15,023 nucleotides of DNA from Conidiobolus incongruus B7586 (lineage: Eukaryota > Entomophthoromycota > Entomophthoromycetes > Entomophthorales > Conidiobolaceae). Of the stretch, positions 1 to 10,066 are shown one piece after another; positions within the stretch are counted from its first letter, which is position 1, and each line of letters opens with the position of its first letter. Where the stretch lies: assembly GCA_000697335.1 (NCBI GenBank), contig JNEM01015428.1, positions 1 to 15,023 of the forward strand, in the 5' to 3' direction. The notes below the pieces were generated by a model that saw nothing but the letters and a program-made list of their open reading frames with translations, did no database searches and was not told the origin of the DNA. The position numbers and the translations under genes were made by a program.

Positions 1-144
1 TAATTAAATAAATTTAAATTAAAATATATAATTTACCTATATTAATTGATTATAACTAACTATATTTGATTATATTTTATTAATTATTGGTTAATATATC
101 AAAACCTAAAATTTAACCAAAATGAGTTATAAATTTGTGGGTTT
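1..144 (+). repeat. Partial left terminal inverted repeat of Tc1-like copy 1
   Basis: The inner portion is clear: TGAGTTATAAATTTGTGGGT at 123-142 is the reverse complement, with one transition, of 1289-1308. The match continues outward to about 87, and most mismatches there are transitions. The inner core is at 122-133. The outer core found in copy 2 would lie before the start of the window. Confidence 0.75.
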
Positions 145-253
145 ATAAGTTAAGGGGGTATAAATAACAAAACTTATATATATCTTTTTCTTCTTTTGTT
201 GTATTATATATATTATAAAACTATTAAGCTAATATTTTAAAATTAATATTATA

Positions 254-1269
254 ATGCTTAAATCTCTCTCTAAAAAATTTCACTTATATATTAATCAACT
301 TCATAATGAAAATAAATCAACTTATAAGATTACTAGAATTATTAGTGTTAGCTTATCTATTATAACTAAGGTTATTAAGAATAATGTTAAAAAAACACTT
401 AAATTAAAACTTAAGTATACTAAAATTATAGATAAGCATGATGAAAAGTATATTTGTAGATTAGTTAATATAGGTAAATATAATATTATTATAAAAATAC
501 AACAAGAATTACAAGACTATATAAGAATATTAGTTAATACTAATATTATTTTATGTACTTTACATTAAAATAAATATCACTTACATTTTAAGAAAAAACA
601 CCCCCAACTAAAAAAGTCTTATTATAAAGTTAGATAAGAGTTTAAATGTCAATACTAAAGTTGAAATAAAATTAATTAGAGTATAGTTATTTAGTTTAAT
701 AAAATAAAGATATATTTTAATAAATCTAATAAAAAAGCTATTTGTTTCAAAAAAGATAAAGAACTATTTTATAAAAATTATGTTATTATAACCCAAAAAT
801 ATAATGGTGGGTTAATTATAATTTAGGGATATATGTTATCTTTAGGTATAAAGTATTTTTGTAGGGTTAATAAAAGAATTAATACTAAGATATATTAAAG
901 TATTCTAAATAATGAATTGAAAAAAACTATTGAGTGATATAGGTTAAATAAGTCAAATATTATTTTCTAACAAGATAATACCCTTTGTTATACTATAAAT
1001 TCTACTATCAAAATGCTTAAAAATAATAAAATAACTATTATAAAATAGCTTCTTTAATCTCTTAATCTTAACCCAATTAAATATCTTTAAAATTAATTAA
1101 AAAAATTAATTAAAGCTTTCCCCCAGCAAAAAATTTAAATCAACTTTAAGAGTATATTCAAGAAGCTTAGAATAATATTAATCTTACTTAATATAAGAAG
1201 CTAGTTGACTCTATACCCCACAAACTTAAAGAAGTTAAAAAAACAAAAGGTGGATATACTAGATATTAA
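254..1269 (+). pseudogene. Decayed Tc1-like (DD34E) transposase, copy 1
   Basis: The reading frame starts with ATG at 254 and stays open for 104 codons, covering the paired helix-turn-helix DNA-binding region (about residues 1-100). Homology then runs on through many in-frame stops to a natural TAA at 1267-1269. Recognisable Tc1 blocks are the VIW-S-D-E-T-K region (about 683-709), the WG block (about 824-832), IIFQQDN (959-979) and the LNPIEYLW-like block (1067-1090). The catalytic positions read Asn (698-700), Asp (974-976) and Lys (1079-1081). The last two are separated by 34 residues, the Tc1 spacing. About sixteen stops sit where Gln (CAA/CAG) or Trp (TGG) is expected. There is one single-base deletion in a C run near 1120-1125: the frame continues one register over, and copy 2 has the extra base. 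The family assignment is firm and the product is not functional. Confidence 0.85.
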
Positions 1270-1286
1270 TTTTTTTATCAGTACTA

Positions 1287-1499
1287 AAACCTACAAATTT
1301 ATAACTCACCCTAAATATACTTTTAGTTTTAATATATTAATTAATAATTATTTATATTTAACTTTTTATATTATATTATAAATAAAAAATGTATATTAAT
1401 TACATAATTTAATATAAGTTTATTTAAATTATAATTAATCAAGATATTTATAGAAATATTTATATTTTTAATTTTATCACTTACTTTGATAGGTTAGTA
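1287..1499 (-). repeat. Right terminal inverted repeat of Tc1-like copy 1, with two direct cores
   Basis: This is a 213-bp arm. The inner core (reverse complement of GTGAGTTATAAA) is at 1298-1309, and an outer, slightly changed core is at 1473-1484, 175 bp apart. The same spacing occurs in the right arm of copy 2. By analogy with Sleeping Beauty, the two cores are probably transposase-binding sites. That role is inferred. Confidence 0.75.
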
Positions 1500-3048
1500 T
1501 AACTATCTAAATAACCATTAATAATAATAATATATATCAAAATATTTATATTATTGAAATTAATTCTTGCATGTTTAATTTAATATTGGGGTTGATTAAA
1601 AAATTGAATAATATAGTAGTTACTATATATTCAAGATAAAATGACAAAACCTAAGAATATTTTAAATTATTAAATATTAATATTAAGCGTATTTTTTAAT
1701 AATATTTATAAATATATTGGCAAATATTTATTATAAAGTTATAACAAAATAGTTATTCTCCCCTTTGCCATCATGACTAAGGATTAAAAATAAGTTTCAT
1801 AAAAGATATAGAAATGGAAATATTATAATGTAAATTTAAAATTAGCAGTTAAAATTCAAAAATATGATGATAAAAAAAATTTTTTTTAATATTTAGTATA
1901 TATAGTTAAATAATGTTTAATATAATTAAAAAATAAACAAAATAGAAGAAAAATATTGAAAAATTCTGTTTTTAAATTTATAGTCATATTTTTACATAAT
2001 ATATTTATTTAAAAAAAATAAAATTAATTTAGAAAGTTAAGTTTTTTTTAATATATATATAATTAAATTTTAATATTAAATAATAAGCATATTTAATTTA
2101 AGATATAATATAATTTATTTAAATATTAATTATTATATTTATTAATATATATATATATATAAATCTATATATATTGATTTAATAAACAAAATAAATAATT
2201 GATATTATATAAAATAAATAACAATTGAAAATTATATAAAAAATATTTTAATAGTTAATAATAAACTATATAATAGATTATATAATATATAGATATTATG
2301 GATAACTTAATTTAATTTCCAAATAAAAAATAACTAGGTATTAAATTTATTATTTTATATCTATATTTTTTTATTTTATTTTGTATAATAATTAAGTATA
2401 AAGCTATTTAAAGTTTATAATCATCCTTAAAATAATAATTATTTTTGAAATATTTAAACAAATATTAAAAAATATATTGTTTAAACTATAACTGCTGTAT
2501 ATTTATGTTATCTGAACAGTTAAAGTTTTATAGTTAAATCAAATGAATGTTTAAAATTATTGACCAAAAATATTAAAGTTTGAATAAAAACCAAAGTATT
2601 TAATAAATATAGTTCATAATATAATATTTATATTTAAAAATATAAGTGATGTTAATTATTGATAAATGATAAAAATTAATTTTATTATTTGAATATTGTA
2701 ATTATATTTTTTAATATAGTTATTTATTATATTGATATAAAATACTTATGAATTACTTTAATATGTATTTTATTTAATACCTTTTAAATATTAGACAAAT
2801 AGTTAAGATTAAATTAAATTCAATAATATTGACTTTTTCAATTGTCATACATATTGGGAAAAAATCACATTATTGATTAAATAATAGTTGTATTTATTTT
2901 AAAATTTATAAATTTATACAATTAAGAGACCATAAAAATTGATATTTAATTAATAACAGACTAACATATTGGTTTAATTTCAATTTGAATCGTTTTAAAT
3001 ATTAATTATAATGAGCGTATTTGATATAAAAAAAATAAAACAAAAGCA
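1500..3048. other. A+T-rich stretch without a recognisable gene
   Basis: Mostly short A/T runs and TA-rich tracts, with no open frame of useful length. The one less A+T-rich patch is about 1754-1785, where an ATG at 1772 opens a frame with Lys-rich text broken by TAA codons at once. It could be the start of another decayed element, but I could not match it to a family. A loose inverted repeat lies near 2485-2530. No RNA gene was seen. Confidence 0.5.
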
Positions 3049-4608
3049 TTAGGAGGTATTTAGAAATATTAATATATTAACTTGCAAATGATTTAAATTT
3101 ATGATTAAGGTATTCAAATACTCTAAGAATATGTACTTATTCAAATATTTTAGTGTGAAAATTAATTTCTCCGATTGGAAGAAATAATTAATTAATTTGT
3201 CCTCCAACCATCTAGCAATATTCTCTCTAATTGCAATTCTTGCTTCAATCAGAGAGATAGAGTGGGATGAGAGTGAAGATAGATTTTGGCAATGTGACAC
3301 ACTTTAAATGATATATATAGGTCTATTAGGAACTGCGGAAGCAATATTGGAAATAGTGAGAGTTGACCAAGGATAGGTTTTTCAATTGACCTAAATTATC
3401 TTGGATAATTTTTGTCAAATCTTTAATCTATAATTGATGTATTTGATGTTAGCAGGTTCAATTGGCTTGACAAGAAATCCAACTATGAAAAAGTACTCGT
3501 TATTTCAATCAACAGTAAGATATTGGCAGCGTGTAGATTTGCCTTTGGGAGCTGTCTGCCACCAGCCATACTCTGTACACATTTAGTATACTCATTATCG
3601 AAAATATGTATTTATATTATCTAAAAATCTGAGAGATTCAATGTCGGAGGAATCATAACAGTTTTGGTCTTTTATGGCTAAGATCAACTTGATTTGAGAC
3701 ACAAAGAATTCATATTTTTGTCCAATCTTAGTAAATGAATCAAAGTCAGTACAAGGTGATTCAATAGTAGGATCGAAATAAGGAGAGTTGTATTGAACAA
3801 TACAAGCCAATGTATCATATATGTTGTAGAGAAAACGAGCGTTGTTCTTAAGCTTAATACATTCAAAATTTAAGAAAAATTTGAATGAATACCTCATTCA
3901 TTAAATTGGTAATCGATATAATTCTTTACTTGCTCAACGTGGTTATAGCATTGGTTCACTCAATGCAGAGTGAATATGTTGATCATAATTGAAGAAATCA
4001 TATTTCGCCATAGCAGGTGCGGAAGAAGCCAAAATGGCAAACACCATTTCGGGATATTCAGAAAGGATTAAATCTGAAAGTAGCCCAGAATTACTTCCAC
4101 CAACAGTAATCCATCTAGTTTTGGCCAAGGTTTTATTGGTTATAGGATTGGTAGCGTTTGTCATAAAATATGCGGCATCTTGAATGGCATTAAAAGTGGT
4201 CAAATATTTTAAATTGTCACTAGTTAAAGTTTTGTAAGGTACCCTATCACCATAGCATCATCGTTCTGAAGCAAAAATAATTCTATCATTGTCTTTAGCC
4301 ATATCATTATTAATCCCTTCTGTTATAAAAATATCATGTAAAACATTTTCACCTCCTATATAAAGTAAAACTTGGCTACCAGGTTTGTAAAATTTTGTTT
4401 TGATATAATATTTCAGTTTGAATGTTCCAAGATTTATATCATTAAGATCAACAGGCTGATTAAACAATAAATTATGTAATCTGGAAACCTGAGAGTGATC
4501 TGCTTCAAAGACTGAATCAAAATCTGATTTGGATTCAATTAGTAAAAATTTCAAGAGGCTTGCACAAGCTTGGAGTAAGTACAAAAAATAATTAAATAGA
4601 ATCTTTAA
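3049..4608 (-). pseudogene. Decayed S28-family serine carboxypeptidase (Pro-X carboxypeptidase/DPP2 type)
   Basis: Known S28 enzymes are secreted or lysosomal peptidases that cut next to proline. Reading down the - strand, the relic shows: a hydrophobic, signal-like N-terminus (about 4530-4608, no ATG in place); the LLYIGGEN block; a YGDxVPY block just past an in-frame TGA (4258-4260); the nucleophile motif GGSNSG with Ser at 4093-4095, followed by LSEYPEMVFAILASSAPA; a VQYNSPYFDP-like block; CTEYGWWQTAP; a DPW motif that reads Tyr-Pro-Trp (Tyr 3373-3375); and a VSHC block with the His at 3292-3294. Homology ends about 3199 (ARWLED). The span fits a nearly full-length 450-500 residue enzyme without obvious introns. 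It is broken by at least nine stops (TGA at 4258, a cluster of three near 3590-3600, others at about 3510, 3420, 3395, 3382 and 3308) and by two frameshifts (about 3955-3965 and 3895-3905). The catalytic Asp is lost. Changes include transversions, so decay is not purely RIP-like. Confidence 0.85.
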
Positions 4609-7273
4609 AAAAATATAAAATTAAATATTATGAAAGTTGAATTTAATTGATTCTTATATAAACGAAAATATAATCATGGGATTTTTTGTTTTATTACCTC
4701 ATCATACAATTTTACTTGAAATATTAATTTTTCAAAAAAATTGGAAATCAGTTAAAACTGATAAATTATTATTGCTCAAATAGAAATAATTTCGAATAAA
4801 TTTGTGTTTAATGTATTTGTCAAAAATACTGCTTAAAATTTGTTGGATTTATTATCACTGTATGATACTGAATTAGGAAATAATAGTTTATAATTTGATA
4901 AAATGAATCCTCAACTTGTATGATACTCCATTATCCTTGATTAATTATCATTTCATATTGAACTTTAGATTAAAAATTTATTATTCAATAAATATAAGTA
5001 AATAATATAAATAAATTAAGATTTATATGTTAATAATAAGTTATGACTTGGAGTCAAGAATTAGGTAAAAAGTTAGATATTATACCTGTTGGATATACCA
5101 AGAGGCATGAATATTAAGCTACAATGGATTATTTATAAATCATAAATATCCATAATATCACTAACAAAAGATTACAAAGATCTGATATTATTTTGGCTAT
5201 TGACTTAATTACTGATTGATAAGTGATAATTTAACAATTTAAATGATTGGTGTAATTATGATGGAAAAAGGTATATTCATTGTAATGTTTTTAACTAAAG
5301 TCATATATCCAAGGTGATTTATGGATTATGACTCACCTTTTAAAGGGTTAAAATTCATTAGTACTAAGATAAAGAATTAAGATAATTAATAAGGCTTTAC
5401 AATATATAAATGAATCAAATATGATGACAATATTCAATGAAATTATAAAAATAGCATAACTATTAAAATAACTGCCTGTAACATATATTGTGATATAAAA
5501 TATACCAAGCTTAATATAAGTAATATGATTTTCAAAAAATGATGATTATATAAATCAATAGCAGATTTATTTTTATTCCACAAAATAATAATTACTCATA
5601 TCATTATTTCTATTAAAATATAAAGTATAGTCTTATATTATAAATTAATTTTATCACTTTTTGTCATTTTTTTAATGTTAGAAAACTCTTCAAAGTAAAA
5701 TTGAGAATTAGAGGTTTTTGGCTAATATATATATGTTATTTGGTTTTATAAATTTTAAATCCTAATTTAATTTAGTTATTATAATTCATTAACAATGAAA
5801 TTGCCAAAAATAATTTTTATATTAATATATATAATACAACACTTATTTAATCGAAATCATAATTAATTAAATTACTCTCTTCTAATGGAAAAACTAATTA
5901 GAAGCTAAGATGTGTCATATTTGTAATACACTTAATTTAAATTATCTTATTATATCATTTACTGATGTTTTATTTAATATTATTTCATACGTTTATTTAC
6001 TATAAACACACCAAATTATTCTCAAAACAATTAATCAAAATTAATATATCAATTTGGAAATTAATATTATGAATATAAATGGGTATTAATTTTATTTCAA
6101 TTAGAAGACCTTGTCCAAGGTTATTATAAATATTAAAGTTTTAATGTATCAAAGTTAGTCAAATTTTAACCTTTTAGTATCAAAGTATTAGTCTTTTTAT
6201 TATTGGTTTTGGTTAAAAATAATAATGGTTTTGAAAGTATAAAAAAATGATGTTTGAAGGGACTCATAATATTTATTTATATATAATTAAAAATTATAAC
6301 TTAATAATAAGCCACCTTTACAAATTGAAATTTCAGTTATATAATTCATTTTAGAAATAATCATTGAATTTACTATGATAAATATAAACAACTTAAGCTT
6401 TCTTTTGGAGCTTCATACTTTGAAATGCTATAATATATTCAATATTTGTTTATAATTTAATAATATTTATTATTGTGATAATTGAAATTTCTTAAATAAG
6501 AGATGGTGATTTTAGAATCCAATATTAATATTTAAATTAATATTGTTTATATTTTTATATTATTTTAATATGTGTTAAAAATTTAGTTACTATATCCAAT
6601 AATATTAAAATTTTAGCCATTTAGACTCCTAACGTTACATAAAATCGAATATAGTTCATATTAAAATTTCTATTTTCGTTATCCAAATATATGTCTTATT
6701 CTAAAATTATTGATATGAAATTTTACAATATAATTTTTCGCATAATATAAAAAATTAATTATATTAAACTAATATTTAATCATTTTTTAGTGAATGATAT
6801 CTAATTATAATTTTCTTAATATAAAATTGAATTTCAAACCCATTAACCTTTATGATTGTTAAATTGAGATAAACACAGGAATCATTCATGTTGATAAATG
6901 TAATTTGAACATCAAATTATTTATTCAATAACAGTGAGTTAAGTTCTGAGAACTAATTTGAATCAGAACTGATTAATATTCGAGATTTATTCAAACCGTA
7001 TATTCGCCATAATAAAATTAATAAAAATCTAATAAAATTATGTTTTTATTGTCATAGAAGCAGATTATTAATCAATTATACACAATTTCAAATCAATATA
7101 AAATTCTGAAGAATTATTATAAATATTAAATGGATAATTTCAAGAATAATGTTGCATTTACTAATACTACAAAAATTAAATAAAATCCCATATTACATGT
7201 GAATTGTTAAAATTCTATTTATACTGCTTGAAGTTGTAAATAATAAAAATTACAGAAATACACAAATTTTGAA
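4609..7273. other. A+T-rich intergenic stretch
   Basis: This lies between the peptidase relic and the F-box-like gene, which read away from each other. Most of it is A/T-rich text with scattered stops in all frames. The exception is about 5043-5300 (listed separately), a less A+T-rich patch with broken coding-like text. Short imperfect repeats occur, for example TGTATGATACT at 4859-4869 and again at about 4918-4928. No promoter, RNA gene or transposon end could be supported. Confidence 0.5.
5043..5300 (+). pseudogene. Possible coding relic of unknown family
   Basis: An ATG at 5043 opens 24 codons (beginning MTWSQELGKKLD). After a TAA the same frame gives a further stretch of protein-like text, with a second TAA, ending in LAIDLITD near 5216. 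A different frame then gives NLNDWCNYDGKRYIHCN at about 5236-5286. Base composition is less A+T-rich than the surroundings. The W-C...H-C-N pattern faintly resembles the cysteine cap before some leucine-rich repeats, but this is not enough for a family call. It could equally be chance. Confidence 0.2.
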
Positions 7274-8761
7274 ATGAATAACTGGAAAGATTTACCTTCA
7301 ACACCCATCCAAGCAATTGGTGAATATATTGCCTTGAATCATTTATTTGAAATGGGATTCGTTTGTAAACCTTGGTATAATGCTCTATTGCCTCAAATGT
7401 ATAAAACTTTAAACCCACGTGTTTGGAAGAGATCAAATTGTATGGAAATTATTAAAAAATATGGGAAGTATGTTCAAGAACTGAAAACTCGCTGTTTTCC
7501 TGAGCCTAATCCACAAGTTTTTTTAAATTTGATGAACCATTGTGTCAATATTAAATATATACGTTTGAATCCAATTCTTCTTAATAGATTGAAAGGAAAT
7601 CAACTTGATCAACTATTTACCAAATTGAAATCAATTATGTTAGATGATGATTCGAATGCCAGTGAATTGAGTGACCATTTGATGAATGTAGAAGAGCTTG
7701 TTTTCGATATTGTTGAATTTGAAAGATATGATAACATGGTTAAAATGATTCCTGTCTACCTTTTTGATCAAGTTAAGAAATTGGATATAAAATTTTATAT
7801 TGTATACTGGGAAGATTTCATTAATTCCATTTCTAAATTTAAAAATATAACTCACTTTAAGCTAAAAAATAATGTTAGTTTTCCCATTTCAATATATTAT
7901 TTATCTCAATTTTACAATGTCATAAAATCTTGGAATTATTTGGAATATTTGAATGTTCATATAGGGGTTGAATTCGATTTTAATCGGTTTGAGAACTCCG
8001 GGTTATTGTTTGACCAATTCCTTATTGGTATTCCAATGAAGAGAATGAAACATTTTGAATTCCCTATTGGTCATTCTGTACGGTATGATCCAAATAGAAT
8101 TGATGATGATAATTATGCATCTGATATCCGGGCCTTTACAGACTCTCAAGTCTTTTTTAGTTCATTTAATCATACCTGTAGTCAATTATCAATATTAATA
8201 TTATATAATATTGATAAGATATTATTGGAGAGAATTAGCCTTAATTGTCCCAATCTGAGGGAATTAATAATGAATTCGCCGCTGCCAATACCCACTGATA
8301 ATACAATAATATTCCCCAAATTGATTAGATTAGGAGCTTGGAGATTTCTGAAGGATTCTATTAATTTTTCTGATGATTATAATCGAGTATTTCCCAAAGT
8401 TACTTGTTATAAATTTACCTATAATCATTATGTTGATTTTAAGGATTCTCTCAATATTGCGTTTCTATTCGAATTATTACCTAACGTCAAAAGTGTAAAT
8501 TACGAATTTTTAAGGAATTATGAGTCAGATCCATTTTGGTCAACACTTATACCAAAAAATTTCAATTGGCAAGTAATATATGTAGACAACCGGTTTTCAA
8601 AGGTTTTAAAATGGATAATCTTGAATAAGGATTTAATTCCATCATCTTTTACCGTGATCTACAATGGGTATTCTAAATTACAAGAAGATTTAAAAATCGA
8701 AGTTGATCAAGTTAAACAATTTCGTCCTGATATTCAGATTTTCAAATGCTCTCACTACTGA
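7274..8761 (+). CDS. F-box-like protein with leucine-rich-type body, intact
   Basis: An uninterrupted 495-codon frame with a TGA stop, single exon, and no TAA or TAG codons inside. The N-terminus resembles an F-box: WKDLP at residues 4-8, a hydrophobic helix around 12-29, then VCKPWYNALLP at 30-40. F-box proteins usually link Skp1-cullin ubiquitin ligases to targets through a C-terminal interaction domain. Here the body has irregular segments of the leucine-rich type, such as CVNIKYIRLNP (about 88), MNVEELVFDI, FKNITHFKLKNN, WNYLEYLNV, CPNLRELIM and LPNVKSVNY. This matches the many lineage-specific F-box/RNI-like families of fungi. No signal peptide or membrane span is seen. The start is the first ATG, with G at -3 and a more A+T-rich leader before it. 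The substrate and function are unknown. Gene status is secure; the F-box call is moderate. Confidence 0.85.
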   Translation: MNNWKDLPSTPIQAIGEYIALNHLFEMGFVCKPWYNALLPQMYKTLNPRVWKRSNCMEIIKKYGKYVQELKTRCFPEPNPQVFLNLMNHCVNIKYIRLNPILLNRLKGNQLDQLFTKLKSIMLDDDSNASELSDHLMNVEELVFDIVEFERYDNMVKMIPVYLFDQVKKLDIKFYIVYWEDFINSISKFKNITHFKLKNNVSFPISIYYLSQFYNVIKSWNYLEYLNVHIGVEFDFNRFENSGLLFDQFLIGIPMKRMKHFEFPIGHSVRYDPNRIDDDNYASDIRAFTDSQVFFSSFNHTCSQLSILILYNIDKILLERISLNCPNLRELIMNSPLPIPTDNTIIFPKLIRLGAWRFLKDSINFSDDYNRVFPKVTCYKFTYNHYVDFKDSLNIAFLFELLPNVKSVNYEFLRNYESDPFWSTLIPKNFNWQVIYVDNRFSKVLKWIILNKDLIPSSFTVIYNGYSKLQEDLKIEVDQVKQFRPDIQIFKCSHY

Positions 8762-8804
8762 ATTAACGATATCGAACTTCTTGTAACTTGAAGATTATAA
8801 TTCT

Positions 8805-8810
8805 AATAAA
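8805..8810 (+). promoter_or_regulatory. Candidate polyadenylation signal of the F-box-like gene
   Basis: AATAAA lies 44 bases after the stop codon, a plausible distance. In such A+T-rich sequence this hexamer occurs by chance, so the call is positional only. Confidence 0.3.
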
Positions 8811-9244
8811 GTTTGATCGTCCTTATTTATATGAAAATGTAATATATATTAACTATTTTATCAGACAAATTGTAGTCATTTTCTATTATTTCAAGATCGA
8901 TATAGCCAACCAATGGAATTGTTTCTAATATTTATATTAACAGTTATGACCAAAAGTATAGATTATTTGATTTATTTATATTTAAACACTTATTATTGGG
9001 AATTAAATAAATAGAAATTACTCTGCTTAATTATTATTGACACCCTCAGTTTTAGAGTCATTTGACAAAATGTTATTAAACTAGAAATAAGATATATTAA
9101 TTAAATATAAAAATTCTAAAGTCTCTATGTCGATTGAATGGAAAATAACTGTATATTCAATTTATTAAAATTTATTGAAAATTGAGAGATTTAATATTTG
9201 CTCTTGATTTCATTGTGAAATATCATGAAATAATCAATAATGTG

Positions 9245-9292
9245 ATAACAGATTATTAATTATAAATATTGTTAGACTTCATAATCTGTTAT
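9245..9292. repeat. Short inverted repeat ATAACAGATTAT, with a third copy at 9669-9680
   Basis: The motif is at 9245-9256 and its exact reverse complement at 9281-9292, enclosing 24 bases. A third copy in direct orientation is at 9669-9680, and it too has a GTG just upstream. It could fold as a hairpin in RNA or mark ends of small miniature elements. No target duplication was recognised. Confidence 0.4.
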
Positions 9293-10066
9293 ATAGGATA
9301 TTACTGATATTAAGCTTAAACATCAACATTTAAGTTTTAGGACATACCAATATTAATATTATATTGATATTTATTTAATCATTAATTTTCTATCTTGAAC
9401 TGTAAAATTACTGTATTAAATGGCCACAAGATTTTTGATTTAATTGAATAACATTATAATTATTGTATCTAACATTGCTTAAATATTTATATATTATATA
9501 ATTAGTATTTTGTGAATTAATAATTATATTCAAATTAAAGCATTCAATAATTTTTTATTAACTATATCATATTAAATATTTTAATAATTTAAATTATTTT
9601 ATCAGAATTAATCAAATCAATCTTTAAATAATTGGCTGATCGAATAAATAATATTAACTTTATAGTGTATAACAGATTATTTTTCATTTATATTATCATT
9701 GAATGAAATATTTCTAAATAATTCCATAAAGTTCAATAATGGTGTTAGCATATTATCCTATTAATCAATTCAGTATAATATAATATTAATAAATAACATT
9801 TCATTTAGTATATTTTTGAATTAAAATTCAAGTAACTATATATTATATTCTGTACTATATATTGGTAATTATGTTTTATAGAAAGTTATCAATGATATTG
9901 AATTAATTATTTATCTATATTTATACCATAAATATTAAATAACAAATAATTTGAAAGGTTAAATAATTATTAACTGAGGGAATATTACATATATTTACTG
10001 ATTATCAATATTTACAAAATTTTGTAATATTACTCTGTATTTTTTATAATGGGAACTTTTTGCAAT

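Larger units (their letters stand above)
1..1499 (+). mobile_element. Tc1-like DNA transposon, copy 1, left end outside the window
   Basis: This is a Tc1/mariner-superfamily cut-and-paste element of the Tc1 branch. It contains a transposase relic (254-1269) and matches a second copy at 11758-13330 along its length. The right terminal inverted repeat is complete (1287-1499). The left one is present only in its inner part, and by comparison with copy 2 about 72 bp lie before base 1. A TA at 1500-1501 follows the right end, as expected for the TA target duplication of this superfamily. The full element would be about 1.57 kb. It is a dead copy, riddled with C-to-T type changes on both strands. 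Confidence 0.85.
8762..10066. other. A+T-rich stretch downstream of the F-box-like gene
   Basis: No open frame or RNA gene is supported. It holds the 12-base motif ATAACAGATTAT three times (listed separately) and a 16-base perfect palindrome at 10012-10027 (TTACAAAATTTTGTAA), just before the mariner element. These may be traces of small non-coding repeats. Confidence 0.45.

Noticed and set aside
254-568. A separate small 104-residue protein gene
   Set aside because: It is the N-terminal DNA-binding part of the Tc1-like transposase; homology continues in the same frame past the stop at 566-568.
1115-1130. Programmed -1 frameshift at a T-TTC-CCC heptamer in the Tc1-like transposase
   Set aside because: Copy 2 has the extra base and reads straight through this site, so copy 1 simply lost one base in a C run.
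254-1269. A ciliate-type genetic code with TAA/TAG read as Gln, suggested by many TAA/TAG codons at Gln positions
   Set aside because: Stops also replace conserved Trp, and catalytic Asp and Glu have become Asn and Lys, which recoding does not explain. The intact gene at 7274-8761 uses CAA for Gln and has no internal TAA or TAG.
3684-3866. A 60-residue hydrophobic frame on the - strand
   Set aside because: It overlaps the S28 relic in another frame; the S28-like text is in the alternative frame (3595-3897).
3989-4183. A 64-residue frame on the + strand
   Set aside because: It is antisense to the conserved GGSNSG block of the S28 relic.
7200-7273. A TATA box upstream of the F-box-like gene
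   Set aside because: TATA-like strings are everywhere in this A+T-rich sequence, so none is informative.
7215-7855. Two - strand frames over the F-box-like gene (7215-7436 and 7640-7855)
   Set aside because: They are antisense shadows of the intact + strand gene, with no family resemblance.
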